Origin: AAA044-D11 sp965268555
Lineage (GTDB): Bacteria; Actinomycetota; Actinomycetes; Nanopelagicales; Nanopelagicaceae
NCBI GenBank assembly: GCA_965268555.1
Contig: OZ254174.1
Span: 248,001 to 312,000 of the forward strand
DNA length: 64,000 nt
Direction: 5' to 3'
A program made the translations under genes and the position numbers. Numbering within the stretch: the first letter of the stretch is position 1; every line of letters starts with the position of its first letter. Below are positions 62,717-64,000 of the stretch, one piece after another. A model generated the notes under the pieces. That model made no database searches and was not told the origin of the DNA. It saw only the letters and a list, made by a program, of their open reading frames with translations.

Positions 62717-62991
62717 TTGGTCTGCTCCGTTGAGAGTCGATCACCAAGAACATTATGGGTATGCACGTGTTCACCGATTTTTATATCGGAAGTGGCATGT
62801 CCCATTCGTTCGCCATATTTAATAATGCCGTCATCTTTTGAAATATTTTTAGTTGCGATTTTATGGCCACGAGGGATGCGATTTTGTATAGTGAGATTAA
62901 GGCCATCTTGTCCGATGACTTCACCAATTTCTAAGTCCACTAGGCAGACGGCAATGTTGTCTATTTCGTTAAGAACCAGGACCTTGCGCAT
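62713..62991 (-). CDS. SAF-domain subunit (UxaA N-terminal/SuyA-like)
   Basis: 92 residues. In UxaA the N-terminal SAF domain (~90 residues) is fused to the large domain; here it is separate, as in the SuyA subunit of sulfolactate sulfo-lyase. Recognisable parts are NRIPRGHKIATKNI (about 38-51) and the C-terminal HVHTHNV. I place the start at ATG 62991 (RKVLVLNEIDNIAVCLVDL, as KVLVLNEIDNIAV). ATG 63006 is also in frame, and the frame is open further to a TTG at 63048, but those residues look random. Confidence 0.75.
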   Translation of the reverse strand: MRKVLVLNEIDNIAVCLVDLEIGEVIGQDGLNLTIQNRIPRGHKIATKNISKDDGIIKYGERMGHATSDIKIGEHVHTHNVLGDRLSTEQTK

Positions 62992-63026
62992 AAGGATTGG
63001 AAGCATACTCCGCCAATTCCGATGTG

Positions 63027-63042
63027 TAGTATTTCTCCTATG
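63027..63042 (+). promoter_or_regulatory. Leaderless promoter -10 for the hydroxyacid oxidase gene
   Basis: TAGTAT (63027-63032) ends 7 bases before ATG 63040. The ugd gene uses the same hexamer and spacing. Confidence 0.6.
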
Positions 63043-64000
63043 GGTCAATTGAAAGTTAGACGTCGCTTTCCAGGAGTCAAAGAGCTAGCCGGATTAATGC
63101 GATTTCGCAGGCCAATTCTCAATGGTCGCAAGCGTCGACTTTCAAGAGCGCTAACAATTTATGACTTACGAGATATTGCAAAGCGTCGTACCCCGAAAGC
63201 ACCTTTTGATTACACGGATGGTGGCGCAGATACCGAATCAAGTTTGACTAGAGCTCGACAAACATTTGAAAAGATTGAGTTCCAACCTCGAATTCTGCGC
63301 GATGTTTCAATTGTTGATACCTCAGTAAAAATGTTGGGCCAAACAATGGCGATGCCAATAGGAATTGCACCAACTGGTTTTACTCGAATGATGCAGACCG
63401 AAGGGGAGTACGCAGGTGCTACTGCAGCACGCGATGCGCGAATTCCTTACACGCTTTCAACAATGGGAACTCGATCAATTGAAGATGTTGCAAAGATTGC
63501 GCCAGATGGTCGCAACTGGTTTCAGTTATACATGTGGAAAGACCGCGACCGTTCTATGGCGCTTGTCGAACGTGCAAAGGCGGCTGGTTTTGATACTTTG
63601 GTTCTGACTGTAGATGTTCCAGTAGCAGGAGCCAGACTTCGCGATGTTCGAAATGGAATGACAATTCCACCATCGCTTACTACTAAGACAATTTTGAATG
63701 CGATTCCTCGTCCTGCTTGGTGGATGAATTTCTTAACCACTGATCCACTTAAATTTGCTTCTCTTGATAGCTGGAAGGGCACAGTTGCAGAACTTCTTGA
63801 TTCAATGTTTGACCCGACAGTTACCTTTGATGATTTGAAATGGATCCGAAAGCAGTGGAATGGAAACCTTGTTGTAAAGGGAATCCAGAATGTGGATGAT
63901 GCCGTTCTTGCACAAAAAGCTGGCGCCGACGCTATTACGCTTTCAAATCATGGCGGTCGACAATTAGATCGTGCGCCAGTGCCTTATCTTTTAATTCCAG
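63040..64000 (+). CDS. FMN-dependent alpha-hydroxyacid oxidising enzyme, 3' end outside window
   Basis: 320 codons are visible and the frame is still open at the window end. TIM-barrel FMN enzyme of the lactate dehydrogenase (LldD)/glycolate oxidase family: YTDGGADTESSL (Y and DGGA near the N-terminus), MPIGIAPTGFTRM, FQLYMWKDRD, TVDVPVAGARLRDVRNG (as VDVPVAGARLRD), LVVKGI, and the catalytic histidine region SNHGGRQLD. It would oxidise lactate or a similar 2-hydroxyacid. Divergent from the SAF/UxaA-like genes, whose products may feed it or share a substrate. The usual ~380-400 residue length implies about 70 residues missing. Confidence 0.88.
   Translation, partial: MGQLKVRRRFPGVKELAGLMRFRRPILNGRKRRLSRALTIYDLRDIAKRRTPKAPFDYTDGGADTESSLTRARQTFEKIEFQPRILRDVSIVDTSVKMLGQTMAMPIGIAPTGFTRMMQTEGEYAGATAARDARIPYTLSTMGTRSIEDVAKIAPDGRNWFQLYMWKDRDRSMALVERAKAAGFDTLVLTVDVPVAGARLRDVRNGMTIPPSLTTKTILNAIPRPAWWMNFLTTDPLKFASLDSWKGTVAELLDSMFDPTVTFDDLKWIRKQWNGNLVVKGIQNVDDAVLAQKAGADAITLSNHGGRQLDRAPVPYLLIP

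Noticed and set aside
1..64000. CRISPR arrays, tRNA/rRNA genes, insertion sequences, prophage or toxin-antitoxin genes
   Set aside because: No direct-repeat array, no cloverleaf-like intergenic sequence and no transposase, integrase or toxin homologue was seen; intergenic gaps are all under 165 bases.

Overview
This window looks like a chromosome segment of a small-genome, moderately low-GC actinobacterium, most likely a freshwater acI / Nanopelagicales type (Planktophila or Nanopelagicus-like). That placement is inferred from gene content, not from a search. Actinobacterial markers are a WhiB3/WhiD-type WhiB, mycothiol MshB, the acyl-CoA carboxylase epsilon subunit AccE, DUF3117, DUF3107 and DUF3017 proteins, a PerM-like protein between sucD and purN, MoeZ, and the gene orders dapD-LOG-DUF3117-O-methyltransferase-htrA-tatB-mrp and tetR-DUF3107-moeZ. 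Streamlining shows as no gene-free stretch over 300 bases, many 1, 4 or 8 nt gene overlaps, convergent genes that share stop-codon bases, and only two clear intrinsic terminators. I found no tRNA, rRNA, CRISPR array, insertion sequence or phage gene.

Layout. 0-5.4 kb: tsaD end, CIRCE-groES-groEL, a ROK/polyphosphate-glucokinase-like kinase with an atypical DapA-family enzyme, and a secreted cytochrome b5-domain protein. 5.4-11.3 kb: whiB divergent from a MerR-B12 CarH-like photoreceptor, then CBS-less guaB, guaB3, guaA and a secreted cyclophilin. 11.3-14.3 kb: PIG-L deacetylase divergent from pcrA. 14.3-23.1 kb: sucC-sucD-perM-purN-purH, folD-DUF3017, mdh, icd. 23-27.6 kb: sugar ABC ATPase, then cnnM-trpS-bmp. 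27.6-35 kb (minus strand): deoC with two ALDH-family genes, and accB-accE-maf-accA. 35-37.4 kb: birA-purK-purE. 37.4-42.2 kb: CoA-binding protein, ugd, glycosyltransferase-SpoIID, dapD. 42.3-53 kb: LOG, solo sigma region 4, DUF3117, pepA, O-methyltransferase, htrA, tatB, mrp, an MgtE_N/CBS plus NRAMP-like pair, EamA, PHP, MarC. 53-60.8 kb: DUF3107, tetR, moeZ, mshB-DUF6113, cysS, SH3-like protein, fdxA-dapC, methyltransferase. 60.7-64 kb: a three-gene UxaA/GarD-like locus divergent from a truncated alpha-hydroxyacid oxidase.

How the genes fit together. Purine synthesis (purN, purH, purK, purE, guaB, guaA) is spread over three loci, with folD supplying one-carbon units. sucCD, mdh and icd are TCA steps. 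BirA would biotinylate the AccA carrier domain encoded just across the divergent gap. MshB and CysRS lie side by side in a mycothiol/cysteine context.

Most interesting signals: (1) tandem UxaA paralogues that have each lost a different set of the family's cysteine motifs, plus a free SAF subunit, suggesting a heteromeric sugar-acid dehydratase; (2) a CarH-like light sensor with an exact W-x9-EH motif sharing a palindromic control region with whiB; (3) a widespread leaderless start signature (TAnnnT ending 6-7 nt before the start codon) at about 16 genes, which also settles start choices; (4) dapC with no ATG, GTG or TTG upstream of its conserved N-terminus, implying CTG or ATT initiation; (5) an NRAMP-like transporter lacking the metal-selectivity residues, coupled to a membrane-less MgtE sensor.
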